A stretch of 64,000 nucleotides of DNA from Amoebidium appalachense (lineage: Eukaryota > Ichthyosporea), in contig CAVNZM010000015.1 of NCBI GenBank assembly GCA_963693365.1, positions 3,534,001 through 3,598,000 of the forward strand, written 5' to 3'. Made by a program: the position numbers and the translations under genes. This document shows positions 10,671 to 47,873 of this stretch, one piece after another (positions within the stretch are counted from its first letter, which is position 1; each line of letters starts with the position of its first letter). The notes beneath the pieces were generated by a model, which was given only the letters and a program-made list of their open reading frames with translations, did not search any database and was not told where the DNA came from.

Positions 10671-12590
10671 TTACATGTGGGGCTTGTGCATCATATCCAT
10701 CGTGCTTGTGCCAGGGATGATATGAACGTTGGAAGCGTACGTGGGGGCAAGAGAAGCCTCCTTCTCGTTTTGCTTCTTGTTGCGGCGCCAAAGGAAGAAA
10801 CCAACACCAGCGCAGCAGCAGCAGCAGCACACAGCGAGCACCGACACGACGATAGCGATAATAACAGCCACAGAAATACCGCCGGATGAAGTTGAACCAG
10901 TTGCATCGGTGGTGCTTGTAAGGTCGCTAGCGGTGTACTTGGCACCGAACCCGCCTGTGGTCTGAAGCTCGCCCAAGTTCCGGCGGACGATCTGGGCATC
11001 ACGACGGCGGCGGCGGGCCGACGTGTCAAGGTAGTCGACGAGAACAGTCCACGTGAGCGTGACGTTGTTGGATGTGGTGGTGGCGGCGGCGCAGGTAAGG
11101 GCGGCGGTAACAGGGATAGGCATCTGAACCTCGTTGGGCTGCACGCTGTTAACGAAAGACTGGGTGAGGGTGGAGATGTCGGTGTAAGGGGCGGTGTACG
11201 GGGTGCAGTCGCCATCGGACGTGCGGGTGAATCCAGTAACGTCGGCATCAGAGAGACCCACACCAGTAGCATTGGTCCAGATGCGGATCGACCAATAGGA
11301 AGTGGCGCCAAGGTCGAAAATGGAATCCGCACGGGTGGCGACGAAGGTGTTGTCGGTGCGGAGAACGACGTCGAGGGTGAACAGAGCGGAGAGGTTGAAC
11401 TCGGTAACATTGCAGAAGTCGTTGGTGCTGATGAAGAACTCAATATCGGCGGTGTTGGAAATCATGTTGGGGCAGGTGCCGGCGGCGACGCTGCTAGCCT
11501 GGCAACCAATAGGAACACTCAGAGCCTTGTACTGGCCAGTAAGATCGCAAGCGGTGATGTTGAACTCGATGGTGCTGTTGCAAATTTCGTTAACGGCAAG
11601 GTTGTTGCAGCCGGCGCCCATAACCCAGTGACTGGCGTTGGCGGTGGGATTGTTCATGTTTGTCAAGGTGAGAGAGCCGTTGGCGCCACCAACAATGGTG
11701 TAAGGGGAAGGCAAGTTGACCGTAATGACGACGGTGGAAGTGTTGACACCATCGACCTCCTTGACACCAAGCTTGGAAATGACGGCCTGCAGGTCTGCCT
11801 GGGGGTAGTTGACGGTGATGGTAGCGGAGACGGTACCCTCGCGGTTGATCTGCACGCGAAGTTTGGCAACTGCGTTACCATCGCGGGTCACGGGCACACG
11901 CAGGTTCTTTGTGAGACTGATCTTGTCAACGTGTTCCTTCATCTGCGCCTCAACGTCAGCAAGGTACTTAACGAACTTGGGGTCGGAAACCTTGTCCACG
12001 GCAACACCGCAGTTTCCGAGCTTGTTGAACGCAACCTCGAAGAAAACGGACGCGGAGCAGGAATCACCGTAGAGAACCCAGCTGTATCCGGTCATCTTGG
12101 AGTCGTTGGTTGGGCCGTCGGTGAGGTAGGTGCAGTCGGCGAAGCTCACATCGGTAACGTAGCGGGTGTTGTACCAGTAGCCAAGGTCGGCTTCAAGCAT
12201 GACCTTGTTATTCTGAATGCGGGGGTTGCGAATAGCCATGGAGAAATTGGCCTGAAGGGCGAAGGGCTCGGCCAGGTTACAGATGGTACCCATTGTGCGG
12301 TGCTTCAAACCCAGAGACTGAATCTCGGCTTTGACGTTGGGCTTACCAATGACAAACGCGTGGGCAACATCGGCGGCGGGGGCGAGAATAGAACCAGCAT
12401 CACCCTTCACAACCATGTCGTGTGTGATGGTGAGGGAGGCAGAGATGGTGTGTTCACCAGTGGCGAAAACCACCTCGTCTCCTGCCTGGGCAGTGGCGAA
12501 TTTGGTGACTGCATCGTCGGTTACTGCGATATTGACAGTGGCGGCGGACGCGGCGGACGCGAAGGCCAGAAGAGTGGCGAGAGACTTCAT
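10671..12590 (-). CDS. Secreted type I membrane protein, ZP-like architecture (intronless)
   Basis: One uninterrupted 639-codon frame. Residues 1-16 are a classic signal peptide ending ASA. Residues about 30-80 resemble the opening strands of a parallel beta-helix (AGDEVVFATGEHTI). A long ectodomain follows, rich in Thr/Asn/Val, with paired Cys and about ten N-glycosylation sequons. Residues 526-530 are five consecutive Arg followed by Asp, a furin/Kex2-type site; a Gly/Ser/Thr linker, a transmembrane helix at about 572-601 with six consecutive Cys (587-592), a basic stop-transfer RRNKK and a 35-residue tail complete it. Ectodomain, polybasic cleavage site, one helix and short tail match the layout of zona-pellucida-domain polymer proteins, but I cannot prove a ZP fold by eye. 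It is the only intronless gene in the window. A CCAAT/TATATAAA promoter lies upstream. A role as a cleavable surface or extracellular-coat protein is inference. Confidence 0.85.
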   Translation of the reverse strand: MKSLATLLAFASAASAATVNIAVTDDAVTKFATAQAGDEVVFATGEHTISASLTITHDMVVKGDAGSILAPAADVAHAFVIGKPNVKAEIQSLGLKHRTMGTICNLAEPFALQANFSMAIRNPRIQNNKVMLEADLGYWYNTRYVTDVSFADCTYLTDGPTNDSKMTGYSWVLYGDSCSASVFFEVAFNKLGNCGVAVDKVSDPKFVKYLADVEAQMKEHVDKISLTKNLRVPVTRDGNAVAKLRVQINREGTVSATITVNYPQADLQAVISKLGVKEVDGVNTSTVVITVNLPSPYTIVGGANGSLTLTNMNNPTANASHWVMGAGCNNLAVNEICNSTIEFNITACDLTGQYKALSVPIGCQASSVAAGTCPNMISNTADIEFFISTNDFCNVTEFNLSALFTLDVVLRTDNTFVATRADSIFDLGATSYWSIRIWTNATGVGLSDADVTGFTRTSDGDCTPYTAPYTDISTLTQSFVNSVQPNEVQMPIPVTAALTCAAATTTSNNVTLTWTVLVDYLDTSARRRRRDAQIVRRNLGELQTTGGFGAKYTASDLTSTTDATGSTSSGGISVAVIIAIVVSVLAVCCCCCCAGVGFFLWRRNKKQNEKEASLAPTYASNVHIIPGTSTMDMMHKPHM

Positions 12591-12736
12591 ATTGAAAAAG
12601 AGCGGGTAAATCCGCTGTATGTTTTCTGGTTTGTAAGTGTTGATATGCTGTGATGTTGTGGGAACTGCGATTCCTATCTACTAAAGCCGAGGAGAGAAGG
12701 CTGAGAGTGGATGGGGAATGTCGGCTGAGAAAAGGG

Positions 12737-12810
12737 TTTATATATCTTCGCGGTCTGCGTTCCGGGCATTCCTCAAGGTTAGAACGCTTGTGAATTATCG
12801 CCCTGATTGG
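12737..12810 (-). promoter_or_regulatory. CCAAT + TATA core promoter of the 639-aa protein gene
   Basis: Read on the minus strand, CCAAT (12810-12806) is followed by TATATAAA (12744-12737), with the ATG at 12590 about 147 bp further. The order and the octamer match the promoter before the GNAT gene. Confidence 0.65.
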
Positions 12811-14686
12811 TGTATGAGCATTCTTTGCATGCCAGGAATTATAAAACTATCATAAATCCAGGGTTTGCGTTACGAATCGTATAGGCCAAAATACGATTTA
12901 GAAAACCCCGCAATACGATTAAAAGGGGGCATTCAATTAGTAAATACGACCCTGAAGGGTGTAAAATGCTCGGAATTCGCCTAAATACGATTAAGAGCGC
13001 CAAAACCAGGCAACCCCTGCATATATCGAAATACCCGTTAGAATTAGCCAATCGGTAAAGGTGTAACCGTCCCCTTTGCATGCCAGCGTACCAACGGGCA
13101 AGATCCCACGGACCCTCCCACGGGCCACAAGATTGTATATGCCCGTCGTTTCATTGTCTCTGTCTTATAGGATCACTAATTTATTATGTATATAATCATC
13201 CCATGTTTATGTGTACGTTTGTAATTGTGTTTGCATGCGAACGTGTGCGTGTTTGTGTGTCATATGCATGTGTGTAGCGTGCAAACACAGAAAGTTTTCC
13301 CTCTGGTTGTCACGCACGTGCGCACTCGCATTCCCATGATTCTTTTTGACATAACTTTTCCGTCAATGCGTTGCCGCTATGTCATCGGAGTGTCTCGCAC
13401 AACTCCACTCCTCCAGTGCTGTTTCATGACCGCCATTGCTTCCCTTCTTCATATTATTTATGTCCCATTCGTGGATTTACTGTCCATGTGATATTAAGTT
13501 TGCGGTAATCAAAATGAGCTTGTGGGATAATGCCACAGCCACCAAACATTCTTCTTGGTTTGTTTGTAGATAGGCAGCTTCCAGAACTACGAAACCCCAT
13601 GTGGTTTATCCAATGCACTTCGTGAGACGTGCCAAGAGCGAATTTTTTTTGGTTGATGATATCAAATTAGTACTGTTTTTATACTAATATTATTGTTCTA
13701 CATGTGTATTATTACAATTACTAGTAATATGTGGTGTGTGTTACGGAACTTGATCATGCATATCATAGTTATCTTCGTAGCGTTTATTTTTGGACCTAAC
13801 CAATAAAATAATCCTTGTGAAGAAAGGGTACTACCCGGGGCATATGCATACATACGGATTTCGTTGATAAGGCTTCACGCCGTGCCCGACTGGCCTAGGC
13901 CTCACGCCTGTACACCGAATTCGAACCCCTGTCACTACATTGAAGGCTGCAGGGGTTGGAATATGATGTGTGCTTTACAACTAATACTAATTACAATAGA
14001 GTTCTAATGTAAAATATTATCAAAATTGGATTCCGTTAATGATTCAGTCAACATATTAATTCGGCTAGCACCTGAGTACGCTTATATAATATATGTTTCC
14101 TCGCTGGTGTCCCTCGAGATGTCGACGTCACTATGCTATAATTAGCAACCGTAAAAATAGTTGCAGGTTTCACTTTTAAGTTTAATACCCTGTGATGGTG
14201 ACTCAGTAGGACTGTATAATAATTACAGATAATAATCTATGACACTATAAATGATTACTGATGCTACTATGTTGCACTCATGATGCGGATCCGATAGGTC
14301 CCATACGGCAAATCCAAGCTTTCAAATTTAATTGATTTGGTGCAAGTTATGAGAGTCTCTAAAAGACTCGTCTATGTCGGAAATCTGAACGGATTCTCCG
14401 AGAAATATATGAGACCAACATGGTATATGGTACATACTTGTCAATGACGCGAAAAATATCCATATGGCCATGGGTGATCACCATACATCTGAGACAATGT
14501 ATATATGCACTCTCGTGCACAGACTGAGTTGCTACAAGTAGAAGAATGGTGGTCTGGAGCAGTAGCTGCCGGGGGGGGGAAGTATAACGTGTTATATCCC
14601 TACCCATCAGTCATCTTGCTAATACATATAGTAGCTTCCTTATTCATGTCCCGTGCTGGGTAAATTTAGTGTCATTACTTACTATG

Positions 14687-14834
<148 letters not shown>

Positions 14835-15479
14835 ATGTGTGCGTGTGTGCGTGTGTGTGTGTGTGTTGGGTGAGGGGGGGGGGGGGGAGGGGGAGTAAGA
14901 AGGTGGCTTCCTTCTCCCCCCCCCCCCCCCCCCCAAAAGGCTTTGGTGGAGTCCGGGGGGAGGGGGAGGGAGGGAGAGGGGTCGGGGGGGGGGGGGGGGA
15001 GAGGCATGTGTACGGTGCGCACACGTACACGCGTTTGTGTTTGAGTCGCTTTTTCATGAAAACCGGGAATAATTCCGATACGGGAGACCGGCCGGGCCGT
15101 TTAGGGGGGGGGGGGGGGGGGGGGGGGGGAGAGAGGGGGGAGGGGGGAGGGGGAGGGGGGGGGGAGGAGGCACGAGCCCCTTGTGATTGGCGGACCAAGA
15201 AATTGTTAAGGTGCGAAAAGACTCGAAAGATGCACTGGCAGATATCAAACAGTGGATGATTGTGTGATACTGAGCGTGGGGGGGAAGGGGGAAGGGGCGA
15301 AGGGGAGGAGGGTAGGGAGGGGGGGGGGGGGGGGGGGGAGGGCTTGTGCCAACATCAAGCCAGAAAAAAGGCACGTCTATACACGGAAGAGTTTGGCGTC
15401 ACTGAGACATCGAAAAGATTTATTGATGTATTAATGATTGTGTACATGTCTAATAAGTAAGTGGCAGTCCAGTCCAAAG

Positions 15480-16450
15480 TCACACGCACACTTTTGCGGG
15501 GTTTATTTGTGTATTTGTGCCCGGGGGGAAAGGAGAGAGAGAGGGAAGGAAAGAGGGGAGAGGTGAGGAGGGGACAGGTCGGATAGAGAAGAGAGGGTGG
15601 GAGGGCAAATACTTCTTTAAGCGGCTTATGTGCTTATTGAACTTCAGCGCGAGATGGGATACTCTAGCAGCCATCGGGACCAGACCATATATCGAGAGCG
15701 TTACATGCCCAGGTTTACAACAGTTGTTAGATAGAAAGGAGGCAACTTCTGCTTCAAGGAAATTTGCCAAGGGTTTAAGCGCTCTAGTTCTCTCTTTCTT
15801 GATCCAAGCGGCGCGAAGGGGTAAACCATATTCACATGCCGGGAAGACAAAAGTGCGAATAAATGTAAGTCTAATAAAAGGATGGAGGGGTGTGTCTTTA
15901 TAAATATTAGCCGAGAAGAAAGCTAACCGCTTACGAGCCACCTCAGTACCCTCTTTTCGACCATATGGGAAAACCGTGATAACACCAACAGAATTAACCG
16001 AAACACCAAGATATTTGTATTCTGGAACTATAGGTACAGGTTTAGATGATAATGTAAATGTGTGTAATTTTTTCTTCTTTTGACTCGGGTTTGTTAATCC
16101 GTTGATGAAGGCAACGTGCAGCCACAGGCTACATAACCACCAATAGAACTGAAAAAGCCAAAGCTACGAAATAAAAATTAAGCGACAAGTGACAAAGGTG
16201 TGTAAATTGTTAGCTATATCAGGTACAAGAACACCACATTTGTCTATGTCAAGGATCATAAGGTTTGCCTTGCACCACTCCGACACTACATCGAAAATCT
16301 TTGCGGGCGTTTAGGGGTACGGGCAAGGAGGGACAGACCATCAGCATAGAGAAGTGCAGGCGAAAAGTTATTAAATGGCCATGTGGGGGACCTTACGGGC
16401 GAGATTTGATCTTGGTGAACGTCAAACGACCAATGCAAACAAACAGATTA
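15480..16450 (-). pseudogene. Decayed non-LTR (LINE-type) reverse transcriptase fragment
   Basis: On the minus strand, fragments in order match the palm and thumb of LINE reverse transcriptases. First is a catalytic-box remnant YADG followed by LSLLAR (complement of 16338-16349), where families have YADD. Then a W..AN.M.L..DKCGVL stretch at about 16290-16190, then EYKYLGVSV (15996-16022), VARKRLAFFSANIY, and RTFVFPACEYGLPL (about 15820-15860), running into a thumb-like C-terminus near 15600. It is dead: the second catalytic Asp is Gly, a TAG (complement of 16286-16288) interrupts the frame after YADG, and at least one more frame change separates the W motif from EYKYLG. No endonuclease region, 5' end or poly(A) tail was identified. 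Confidence 0.75.
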
Positions 16451-17158
16451 TTTCTAAAATCATTGTCTTAGCCATAAATGGGTAATTTTATTGGGAATTA
16501 GCCAATTATGCACCACTTGCACCTCCCCAGGGAGCAAACATTTCTCGAACAAAATAAAGCAATGAATTATAGTATTGATTTTAAATTTATACATGATGAA
16601 GCTGAGGCAAAGCTTATGGTTGTACAATAACTGTGCATGAACAAGTGCATATGCCGCATAGTGAGCTTTGATATGCAATGTATCAGTGTGTTCATGTAGT
16701 TTACGCACATAGCATACATATGCATATGCCATGGCCAGTTCAACACCAGTTCATCCGCATCCTCAGCGCTGATGCGGCATGCACATAATTTTGGCCGGCC
16801 ACATACAAATACTAATGGCTTAGCTTTGTAAAAGCAGAGTTATACATTGCCTAAGTTCTATAAAAGGGACTCACAGCAGAAAGGTATATATGGGCGTATA
16901 CTCTGCCTTTGGTGAGAGATATACGTACGATAGGTTAGCCCAAAAGGCTAATTTGGCCGGGATACTTGTGTATGATAATCAGGGGCTTGACGGGATACTT
17001 TTGATATATCTTTTGATATTCAGGGACGTTTTCGGGATATGCTGTAATGATACTGGGGGGGGGGGGGGGGGGGGGGGGGGGGTTTGGTACTCAGGGCGAA
17101 CTCAGAAAAAAAAAAGGGGGATATTCAGGGGCGAAGGCGATATTTTCGTGATAATAAT

Positions 17159-17211
17159 TTGATATATCCCGGTTGATACTCAGGGCGAAACTGAGGTTTT
17201 CATAAGGCCCT
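17159..17211. repeat. Dispersed repeat, copy 2 (first copy at 9745)
   Basis: It shares GATATATCC, GGTTGATACTCAGGGCGAAA and TTTTCATAAGGCCCT with 9745-9799. Degenerate related fragments (TACTCAGGGCGAA, GATATTCAGGGGCGAA) occur just upstream at 16970-17140, suggesting local tandem copies. Confidence 0.7.
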
Positions 17212-17968
17212 GACTGACAGTCTGACCGCACGTTCCTGACATTCCACGATAAAACAGTCGTGCGCGAGGTATGCAATCGGAGATCTAAATTTAGATCTAC
17301 TTCAATAGCAGAGTCTGCAGACAGGCAGTTATAAGGACTATTATTTTACATGCGTTTAAACTACTGTACACCCGGATCAAGTTTTATATGGGCATGTTCT
17401 CCGCTAATTTTAAATAGCTTGTAAGGACAGTGGCTTGTGTTCAGTACTATGTATGATAAATTGTCTTGAACAAAGCCGCCTACCACCTCAACGTTACTAC
17501 CGTGAAGCAGGAATGTGTAGGTCGCAATATGATTGGTTCACCTTCAAAACAGCGGATGGGCAGTGTAGACCAATCAAACAGCGCAGCCGTTTTTATCCTA
17601 TTTGTGTTGAAACACACAAACTATTGCTTCTTATTCTAAACGTTACCGTTACACTGTGTGTGTCTCTAATACTCTCTATGCATATGCTCTTTGTCTGTAC
17701 TCTACGTAGGCCTACTTGACGATATGAGTATTGTCGAGTGAGTCTCTTCCTTCCAAAAAATCTTTTGGGGATATAAACTTACTTTTGTAGTTTTTTTACA
17801 TCAGGCTCTGTTCAAATTTGGCTGCATCTTAGTGGGTCAAAATGTTGTTTGCCGTTCAAGAGGCCTGAAGCTGCATCGGGCCTAAACATTTTCCCATCAG
17901 ACAATCAGAACATCCAGCCAAAAACGTTTTCAATTTGTGCATTAACTTCTAATATTGACCAGCTAGAA

Positions 17969-18190
17969 GAGAAAAGCATCACACCATTGTGACAAACCCG
18001 AAAATCCATAACCAAACAAACGGTACATAATACATCCTGTCACAATCTGTTACATCACCAATTGAAATTTTCAAAAGCAAAACTTTTGCCCATCTTGTGG
18101 TGTCGTAATGTTGCAAGAGAAAGGTATCACATGCTCGTGAAAACATTGGAAATCCATAACCGAGCATCGGTACGTTACAGCTTTTGTCAC
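17969..18190 (+). repeat. Diverged tandem duplication abutting the FUSC-like gene start
   Basis: A segment beginning GAGAAAAGCATCAC at about 17969 (with AATCCATAACC about 34 bp on) recurs at about 18117 as GAGAAAGGTATCAC with AATCCATAACC, a period near 148 bp. The second copy runs into the start codon (TGTCACCATG at 18192). It probably covers the 5' UTR or proximal promoter; no TATA box was found. Confidence 0.6.
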
Positions 18191-18191
18191 C

Positions 18192-42135
<23,944 letters not shown>

Positions 42136-42958
42136 AAAGTTTCGACGGGTTGGTGAACTGGTTGGAGACGCGGTGACAAGGGGGACTCTGAGGTGAATGG
42201 AGGGTGAGTGCCAAAAAAAGGAAATGTGGAATCACGTGTAAATATGGGTTACTGAAAATGGATGATGGTTTCGACTTAGTACACATGATTTTCGACAGTA
42301 TTTTGTGATTGTATCGTAGGCAGTGACTTTGATTGTAGTTTTGTTTACATGCTGAATAGACTTCTGAATCTACGGTACGTTTTCTTAGATTGACTTTGCC
42401 AATTAAAATGCCCGCTTTAGATTGGATTGATGGTTTGATGACCCGAGTAATCATCCTGAATACAGGCATTATTTTCGCAAGAGGATGTGTGCTGGGTATC
42501 ATAAGGGGGTCGGGTGGTGTCAGTGTGTGTGTGTGGGGGGGGGGGGGGGGGGGGGGGGGAGGGGGGGGGGAGGGGGGAGGGGGGGAGGAGGGAGGGAGAG
42601 GGGGGGGGGGGGGGGGGTACTGCGGCATCCAATTGAAACGTACTACGTTATAATCGCATTTAATTCAGTCTACTAAGATAATCTAAGAAAATTCTCTAGA
42701 TGAATGTAAGTGAAGTACAGCCTACGTTCAAAGTACGGTATATTAGTGCTTTGAGGATCATAGGGGTGAGCGCAATTACTGGGGTATACTACACTACCAT
42801 AGGCAGCGAAAGAATGTGTACATGTATCGTAAGATGATTGAAATGAAACGAGTTAGTACGTACTGCCCAGTTGGCACGTTATAGGATTATTAAAAATACT
42901 TCAGAGTGGCAGTTGTGAACCGTTCAGATGCCTATTCGGCTCTCCCGATGACTGCTTG
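42136..42958. other. 3' flank of the FUSC-like gene
   Basis: No gene is seen. It contains ordinary AT-rich sequence, a poly(G) block at 42535-42617 and nothing else recognisable. No clear AATAAA follows the stop codon within the first 300 bp. Confidence 0.5.
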
Positions 42959-43538
42959 TCAGTGCCAGGAAGGACCCAACCACATCGGCAGATTCAACTG
43001 CAGAAAGCAGAATTATTCTGCAAAAGCGGAAGTATTCGGCAAAAAGCAGAATTATTCTGCAAAAGGCAGAATTTATTCTGCAAGAGCAGAATCACTCTGC
43101 TTTTAGCAGAATTATTCTGCAACTTCAGAATTACTCTGCTTTAAGCAGAATTATTCTGCTTTTAGCAGAATTATTCCGCCAAAAGCAGAATCATTCTGCT
43201 TTCGACAGCAGAATAATCCTGCTTTTAGCAGATTGATTCTGCTTTTAGCAGATTGATTCTACTTTTAGCAGATTGATTCTGCTGTTTGCAGAGTGATTCT
43301 GCTTTTAGCAGATTTATTCTGCTAAATGCAGAATTAATCTGCTGTCGAAAGCAGATCGATTCTGCTTTTGATAGTTCTGCTTTTAGCAGATTGATTCTGC
43401 TTTTGCAGAATAATTCTGCTTTTCGCAGAATAATTCTGCCTTTTGCAGAATAATTCCGCTGTCAGCAGAATAAGTCGAGTACTCGGAGCAAGTTGACTCA
43501 GCTCATGTGGTTGGGCCCTCCAGGAATCGAATCACTGA
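42959..43538. mobile_element. Foldback-like element: palindromic 20-bp array with inverted flanks
   Basis: The core (about 43008-43470) is some 22 units of about 20 bp close to GCAGAATTATTCTGCTTTTA. Each unit is itself palindromic (GCAGAAT / ATTCTGC), with variants GCAGATTGATTCTGC and GCAGAATAATTCTGC. The flanks are imperfect inverted repeats: left has TCAGTG, GGAAGGACCCAACCACAT and GATTCAACTGC; the complement of the right has TCAGTG, GGAGGGCCCAACCACAT and GAGTCAACTTGC. No transposase and no clear target-site duplication are visible, so this is a non-autonomous foldback or MITE-like element, or a satellite captured by one. It lies between two convergent genes. Confidence 0.65.
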
Positions 43539-44844
<1,306 letters not shown>

Positions 44845-45690
44845 TCAAGCAGCAGGGTGGGTCATCCCCGTGACCTTGGCACACACCTCATACACAGCAG
44901 CGGCACGAATCGGGTCGGTGGCAAACGGTTCGGGTTCGGCCACGTTACAGTCCGAGAAGTATTTCCCTCCCATACCCTTGACCTGCGGAGACACGGCCAG
45001 GTACACTTGAGTGGCTGCTCCCTGGGGCACAGTCTTGCCTAGACCCAGAACCTCAACTGCAAGAACAGGGGGGGGGGGGGGGGGGGGAGGGTGTGTGTGT
45101 GTGTGTGTGGGTGGGTGGGTTTGGGTGGGTGGGGAGGGGGGAACTTCTGAGAAGGGGAGGGGGGAGGGGGGGACGGGAAAGGTGTGAGGGGGAGGGAGTG
45201 ATGGGGGAAGGAGGCCGAAGGGGGGAGAAGGAGAGAAGTATGTGCGGGGAATGGGAGTGGGGGTGGGGGGGGGAGAAAGAGAGAGAAAGAGGGGGGGGAT
45301 CCGGACTCGAGGGGTCGAAATGGGGGGGGGGGGGGGGGGGGGAGGACGGGGTCACGTGGGGTAGAGAAATTTCGCAGGCGTAGGGAAGAGGAGGATGGAC
45401 AGGAGGGAAGAAGGGGGGGATGGGGAAAGAGTTCAACAGTGTTAGACTGAGCGGGGTGGGGTGGGGGTGTGTGTTGGGGGGGGGGGGGAGGGGGGGGGGG
45501 GGGAGGGCACCGAAGTGAGTGACTGAGAGGGGTTGGGTCTGGGGAAGGGGTCCTGAGGGGTAGGGAGGGTGGGAATGTTCATTGGAAAGAAGGTGAACTT
45601 GGGGTGGATGGTCGGTATATTATAAAGGGACCGTCGTGAGCCAAAAAGACGGGGGTGGGGGGGGAGAGAAGGAAGCAAAGGGCGGGAGGT

Positions 45691-45722
<32 letters not shown>

Positions 45723-46376
45723 TGGGGTGGGGTGGGGGGCAAAACTCACATGGGACGTACTGAGCAATGTACTCAGGCCAGGACAGGTAGCGCTGTATGC
45801 CCGTGATGATGGAGCCAGGGTGGCACGTGAGCACGTCCACACCAGAACTTTCCAGGCGGCGCTGGAGCTCGGATGCAAGAAGTACCATGCAGGATTTGCT
45901 GCGGCAGTAGGCGGTCCAGCGACCAATGAAATCGTTGGTGTACCTGTGACAGGACGGTGGGGGGATGTTACTGAGTGGCTTACACTGTCAGAGGACTCGA
46001 TGGAGAAAGGTGGTGGTTGTGCGTGTGTGTGTGGGAGGGAGGGAGGGAGGGTGGGTGGGTGGGTGGGTGGAGGTGGATGGGTGGGTGGGTGGGGGGGGGG
46101 GGGGGAGGGGAGGAGGTTTTGGTGTGTATATGTGGTCGGGGGCCCTAGGGGAGGGGGTTGTGTATGTGCCACGGTGATCATGCATGTGCATGTGCGTGAG
46201 TGCATGTGCATGTGCATGTGCGGACGCGTGTGTTAATGCCTGTGTTTCTGATGTGTGTGTGTGTGTTCGGGGTGGAGGGGGGGGGGGGGGGGGGGGGGTT
46301 GGCGAATTAGTGCCCCTGGGTGTCTGGCCATGGGTGCGCCACCAGAGAGTGTGTATGGAGATTTTTTTTTTTATTT

Positions 46377-46417
<41 letters not shown>

Positions 46418-46730
46418 ACGGTTCTATGTCCGAGTCCTTGTCAATTGCTCTTATTCATTTCAGTGCAGCTACTTTTTTTGCTTTGTCCCTCAGCTTGTGG
46501 GCAGCTGAAAATTCTAGTAAAAGGTATGTGTCTGACTCAGGCGATGTGCGCATCCATATATGTTTGTTGGTGGTAGTGTTTTTTAAATTTTTGAGGGGGG
46601 AGGAGGGGGAGGGGGGACCACGTGTTTGCTTGGGGAAGGGGGGGGAGGGGGGAGGAGGGATTGGTGGAGGTGATATCCCACCAAAGGGCAAGCTTATCAA
46701 TCTCGGGTAAAACGGGAGTGAATGAGATGA

Positions 46731-46764
<34 letters not shown>

Positions 46765-46811
46765 GGGGGCGGAGGAAGGCGGTTGGTGGGAGAAATGAGG
46801 TTTGGAGGAGA

Positions 46812-46844
<33 letters not shown>

Positions 46845-47265
46845 GGGGGGATTCTGAGTTTCGTACCATGTGCCCTTGCCGTTAATATCGTTGGGATCAA
46901 CGCACGAAAAACGGTGCATGGTCGAGCTCACAAGAACAATGCGCGAGGGTGCCCCTTGCTGCAGGCGGGGAAGGAGAAGTTGGGCCAGAAGGAAGTTGGA
47001 TGCAACATGAGTGGCAAAGTGTTTCTCGAGTCCATCTTCGGTCTCGGTGTAGGGTATGGCGCAGATTCCGGCGTTGAGCATCTGTGTATCGGTGTGTGTG
47101 GGTGTGGGTGGGTGTGTGTGTGGGGGGGGGAGGGGGGCGGGAGGGGGGGAGTTTGGGGAGGGGGGGGGGGGGGGGGGGGGGATGGGTGGGTGTTGGGGGT
47201 GGGGAGGGGAGAGGGAGGGGGTGGGGGGCGCGGGTTTGTACGTGTGTGTGTGTGTGTGTGTGTCT

Positions 47266-47301
<36 letters not shown>

Positions 47302-47842
47302 TGTGTGCGCGCTCGCGTGTGTTGGTGTGGTGTGTGTGTGTGTGTGTGTGTGTGCGTGTGTGTGTGCGTGTGTGCATGCATGTGTGTGTGTGTGTAACGG
47401 TTCCAACTGCGCAACGGTTGGGTGCATGTGGGTGACACAGTCAGTGTGTATCATAATGATTGTAAGTGACGGTTAGAGCGGGGGAGTAGGAGGGGGTTAA
47501 GGGGAGAGGGGGGGGGGGGGTGGATAGGGGGGGGGGGGGGGAGAAGGATGGGGAAAGGGGGTTGACATTCTTATTTTCCTCCAAAGCAGAACTAAAGACG
47601 AAAATCAACTTGAGGCTACAAACAAAGTGTGCACTGGGATGATATTAAAGCATTAAGAAAGCGCCCATTTTTAATGATGGGCAAGACTCAAGAATGCAGA
47701 CTCAGAGGGGGGGGGGGGGGGGGGGAGGGGGAGATGAATGATGGGGATAGAAAGGTGGGTACGTTCGGGGTAGGAGGGTGAGTGGGGGCAGAGGGGGGTG
47801 GAGGAACGCGGGAAGGGAAGGGGGGAGAGGGGTTGGGTGTGT

Positions 47843-47873
<31 letters not shown>

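Noticed and set aside
13870-13980. tRNA-like A-box (TGGCCTAGG) and B-box-like (ATTCGAACCCC) pair.
   Set aside because: No cloverleaf could be drawn; spacing and stems do not fit a tRNA. A SINE head is possible but unsupported.
43008-43470. Possible CRISPR-like array because of regular short repeats.
   Set aside because: Units are contiguous palindromes with no unique spacers, and the DNA is eukaryotic.
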